A stretch of 18,653 nt of DNA, from assembly GCA_900543885.1 (NCBI GenBank), contig UQTA01000061.1:1-18653 (forward strand). The letters are read 5' to 3'. The notes beneath the pieces were generated by a model, which saw only the letters and a list, made by a program, of their open reading frames with translations, did no database searches and was not told the origin of the DNA. Below, piece after piece: positions 17,075-18,653 of this stretch. The first letter of the stretch is position 1. Each line of letters starts with the position of its first letter. Position numbers and translations under genes: made by a program. The DNA is from an uncultured Clostridium sp. Its GTDB lineage: Bacteria > Bacillota > Clostridia > Lachnospirales > Lachnospiraceae.

Positions 17075-18193
17075 CTAGGCTGTTAAGCGGCAATAGTTTT
17101 TAGATGCAGATTTGTATTTGTCGATGGCTTGAACGAAGGTAGCGAATTGGGTTTGAAGTTCGAGTGGTGGTACATGTACATAAATATGTTTTAATTTTGT
17201 TACATTTACCCCAGCCATAATCGCACCAGAACTAACTAATTCTATCTGTCTTGTTACAAACTCGCTAAAATGAAATTGATACATCATAAATATAGGATGT
17301 ACTAATTGAGAATTTACACGGATTCGTAAAACATCCGAATGAATAATTCCTTGTGGATACTCTCTAGGAAAAACTGCACATTTTCCAACATTTCCTTTTC
17401 TTGACATAGCAATATCCCCAGGAATAATCGTATAAGCTTTTAATTGTTCCGCTTTTTTCTCCGTTATAAAGTGTAATGGTTTTGATTCAAAAGCTACATT
17501 AATTTGCGGAATTTCCCATACTGCAATCCCATCTTCTGTATACTCATCCTTATTTAATTGAGTTCCAAAAGGTCCACATTTTATATCATCTTTATTTGCG
17601 CAAACTTCTACTAATTGATATTTATCCCACAGGCACTCCGGATTTGTGAGATCCCCAAACATCTCGACAAATCGGGCGCTCACTAAATCTGACAGCTTAT
17701 TCAATTCCTGTTTTTTTAATGTAATAATGTGCTGCAACATATCAAGTCTTTTTACTATTCCTTTTTGTATTTCTATTTCTGGAATAGTTATAGGGAACTC
17801 ACAAAGCATTTCCAATTTAAGATTATCGCGAACACTGCCCGTAGCAACATGCTTTATTCGCTGTAATGTAGGATCACTCTTTAAATAATAATATAAATAT
17901 TGTTGATCCAATTCTAAGGATACAGAAAATACATTATATAAAGGACTAACTATTACTCTCTGTTCATATCTTTGCCAATCAACAGAACCAACATTAATTC
18001 TTGATGGATTATATGCAAAACACCCATATGGTACTATTTTATATGTTGTCTTATCTTTGCTAGCAACTTCTTTACCAAAATAATCTTGGCAAAATCCTTG
18101 CGTATTTGTTACACTGTATACAGGAATTTCTTCATTCATCTTATTGCGTACAGAATACTCTTTTATATAATTTCCTAATTTAGCTATTCCCAT
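17075..18193 (-). CDS. hsdS: Type I restriction specificity subunit, C-terminus short
   Basis: HsdS chooses the DNA target of the type I complex through two target-recognition domains (TRDs). The 372-residue product shows TRD1 (about 1-140), the central conserved helix (IPEIEIQKGIVKRLDMLQHI through LVSARFVEMFGD, about 137-177), TRD2 (about 180-335) and the start of the second conserved region (VPPLELQTQFATFVQAIDKYKS). It then stops after SASKNYCRLTA, whereas many relatives continue some 20-30 residues to a helix ending near LMQ-YF. The ATG at 18193 has GAGG 8 nt upstream. The coding sequence is clearly more AT-rich than the housekeeping genes, as is common for laterally exchanged hsdS. It is followed by hsdR; upstream lies the divergent toxin-like locus, not hsdM. 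Confidence 0.88.
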   Translation of the reverse strand: MGIAKLGNYIKEYSVRNKMNEEIPVYSVTNTQGFCQDYFGKEVASKDKTTYKIVPYGCFAYNPSRINVGSVDWQRYEQRVIVSPLYNVFSVSLELDQQYLYYYLKSDPTLQRIKHVATGSVRDNLKLEMLCEFPITIPEIEIQKGIVKRLDMLQHIITLKKQELNKLSDLVSARFVEMFGDLTNPECLWDKYQLVEVCANKDDIKCGPFGTQLNKDEYTEDGIAVWEIPQINVAFESKPLHFITEKKAEQLKAYTIIPGDIAMSRKGNVGKCAVFPREYPQGIIHSDVLRIRVNSQLVHPIFMMYQFHFSEFVTRQIELVSSGAIMAGVNVTKLKHIYVHVPPLELQTQFATFVQAIDKYKSASKNYCRLTA

Positions 18194-18221
18194 TTTTTAA
18201 TCCTCTGCATACCTACTTTTT

Positions 18222-18227
18222 ATTATA
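18222..18227 (-). promoter_or_regulatory. Candidate hsdS -10 box
   Basis: A perfect TATAAT on the minus strand lies 29 nt before the hsdS start, with no recognisable -35 box at 15-18 bp. It is nearly back to back with the plus-strand promoter at 18232, so the two divergent transcripts may compete. Confidence 0.35.
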
Positions 18228-18231
18228 CCTA

Positions 18232-18260
18232 TTGTCTTAAGAACATATGTTTGATATAAT
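18232..18260 (+). promoter_or_regulatory. Promoter of the small-peptide (toxin-like) mRNA
   Basis: TTGTCT (18232-18237), an exact 17-bp spacer and a perfect TATAAT (18255-18260) predict transcription from about G18267, so the RNA would begin GGUGCUACC. This is among the best sigma-A matches in the window. Confidence 0.8.
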
Positions 18261-18266
18261 GCATTT

Positions 18267-18294
18267 GGTGCTACCCTACACGGTAGGCGGTTAG
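18267..18294. repeat. Left copy of a repeat at the 5' end of the sense RNA
   Basis: GGTGCTACC (18267-18275) and CGGTTAG (18288-18294) recur as perfect reverse complements at 18546-18554 and 18533-18539. CTACC and GGTAG inside this copy can fold into a small 5' hairpin. A third CTAACCG lies at 18575-18581. Confidence 0.75.
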
Positions 18295-18373
18295 TCCTTG
18301 TTACAGAGGACTGTGACCTCTGATTACATAGAAATCTGTTTTTACAGAAATCTTGGAAAAGGAGGATTTACCT
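18267..18373 (+). promoter_or_regulatory. Structured 5' leader of the small-peptide mRNA
   Basis: The leader is about 107 nt. It contains a 5' hairpin (CTACC/GGTAG, 18271-18286) and a perfect hairpin CAGAGG-N7-CCTCTG (18304-18322). It also has an AGTCCTT stretch (18293-18299) whose TCCTT could pair with the AAGGA of the ribosome site at 18359-18363. This suggests translation control, as expected for type I toxin messages. The pairings are read by eye. Confidence 0.5.
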
Positions 18374-18478
18374 ATGCTTACAACGGAGCTTTTTATAGCC
18401 ATTATCAGCTTATGTATTACTTGCTTTGCTCTTGGTTATACCGTTGGTTCCAAGAGCAATGATAAGACACAAAAATAA
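18374..18478 (+). CDS. 34-residue hydrophobic peptide, candidate type I toxin
   Basis: The ORF has a strong GGAGG (18361-18365) 8 nt before its ATG. The peptide starts MLTTELFIAIISLC and has one hydrophobic segment (about residues 6-25), then a polar, charged tail of about ten residues (GSKSNDKTQK). A single short membrane helix with a charged tail is the usual look of Fst/Ldr/holin-like type I toxins. The stop codon falls inside the left arm of the terminator, and a convergent RNA promoter faces it, both typical of such loci. I do not recognise a named family. It could instead be another small membrane protein. It is the only plus-strand gene I support here. Confidence 0.65.
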   Translation: MLTTELFIAIISLCITCFALGYTVGSKSNDKTQK

Positions 18479-18514
18479 CCGCCCAAACGTCCTGCCAGAC
18501 TGAGCGGTTATTTT
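18472..18514. terminator. Bidirectional terminator shared by two convergent RNAs
   Basis: AAAATAACCGC (18472-18482) and GCGGTTATTTT (18504-18514) form a perfect 11-bp stem with a 21-nt loop. A-T ends give a T-run on either strand, so it can end both the peptide mRNA and the opposing RNA. Confidence 0.85.
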
Positions 18515-18532
18515 AACCAATCATTCACAGGG

Positions 18533-18554
18533 CTAACCGTCTATCGGTAGCACC
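18533..18554. repeat. Right copy of the repeat, at the 5' end of the antisense RNA
   Basis: CTAACCG (18533-18539) and GGTAGCACC (18546-18554) are the inverted partner of the copy at 18267-18294. CGGTAG also occurs in direct orientation in both copies (18281-18286 and 18545-18550), so the two RNAs can pair here as well. Confidence 0.75.
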
Positions 18555-18564
18555 TTCTAATACT

Positions 18565-18593
18565 ATATTAGCATCTAACCGCTTCTGTGTCAA
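18565..18593 (-). promoter_or_regulatory. Promoter of the convergent antisense RNA
   Basis: Minus strand TTGACA (18593-18588, perfect -35), a 17-bp spacer and TAATAT (18570-18565) predict a start near 18558. No ORF with a ribosome site follows in the short transcript, which supports a noncoding RNA. Confidence 0.75.
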
Positions 18594-18653
18594 ACATATA
18601 TTCTGTTTTATTTATTCTTGCAAACCACCCGCAGAGCCCCATTCGCATTCCGC
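18594..18653. other. Right edge, no supported feature
   Basis: These 60 bases hold no gene I can support. On the minus strand about 15 codons are open from the edge to a stop near 18608, which is too short to judge. Confidence 0.5.

Larger units (their letters stand above)
18465..18558 (-). ncRNA. Predicted convergent antisense RNA (candidate antitoxin)
   Basis: From the minus-strand promoter at 18593-18565 a transcript of roughly 95 nt would run toward the peptide gene and stop at the shared terminator. A few nucleotides from its 5' end it carries GGUGCUACC and CGGUUAG, which can fold as CUACCG-AUAGA-CGG(U)UAG. Its 3' end is fully complementary to the 3' end of the peptide mRNA through the terminator, including the 21-nt loop. 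Both ends are estimated from promoter and terminator positions. Confidence 0.6.

Noticed and set aside
18608..18653. Possible C-terminal end of a minus-strand gene (about 15 codons) at the right edge
   Set aside because: It is too short to tell coding from chance, and alternative frames are equally open.
1..18653. CRISPR array, tRNA or rRNA genes, insertion-sequence transposase
   Set aside because: I looked for regularly spaced repeats, cloverleaf-type sequences and transposase motifs and saw none.

Overview
The window looks like a chromosomal segment of an anaerobic Firmicute, most likely a member of the Lachnospiraceae (Clostridia). This is inferred from the low-to-moderate GC content, the strong AGGAGG-type ribosome binding sites, the priA-def gene order, the anaerobic enzymes (pyruvate formate-lyase and an acyl-CoA dehydratase activase relative) and the lack of any respiratory genes. 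Every large gene lies on the minus strand. The only supported plus-strand gene is a 34-residue peptide near the right edge.

Layout from left to right. Positions 1-2801 hold housekeeping genes: a peptide deformylase cut by the window edge (def), and primosomal helicase priA with a TTG start. Positions 3009-10016 hold a five-gene minus-strand operon: a lipoprotein substrate-binding protein, a permease and an ATPase of the nitrate/sulfonate/taurine-type ABC family, a two-domain cupin, and a 1247-residue protein with two BadF/HgdC-type ATPase-activase modules fused to a DUF2229/HgdB-like region. Overlaps and short gaps suggest co-transcription. A promoter region with two palindromes precedes it and a hairpin/T-run terminator follows it. 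Positions 10249-13570 hold pyruvate formate-lyase (pflB) and its activase (pflA), separated by about 320 bp of unusually structured, repeat-like DNA.

Positions 13721-18193 hold type I restriction-modification genes hsdS and hsdR. No hsdM is visible, and the HsdS C-terminus looks short. Right of hsdS, at 18228-18600, is what I think is the most interesting locus. Two convergent near-consensus sigma-A promoters (17-bp spacers each) face one another across a 34-codon ORF encoding a single hydrophobic segment. The two predicted transcripts meet at a perfect 11-bp bidirectional terminator, and both carry the same GGTGCTACC sequence at or near the 5' end. This is the architecture of a type I toxin-antitoxin module of the par/Fst kind, but I do not recognise the peptide as a named toxin.

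How the genes may work together: the ABC operon may import a small substrate that the ATP-driven reductase-like protein acts on, with the cupin in an accessory role. The pfl pair supplies fermentative pyruvate cleavage to formate and acetyl-CoA. The hsd genes with the toxin-antitoxin-like locus resemble a defence or stabilisation segment that continues past the right edge. Functional links are inferred from gene order; motif statements come from reading the sequence.
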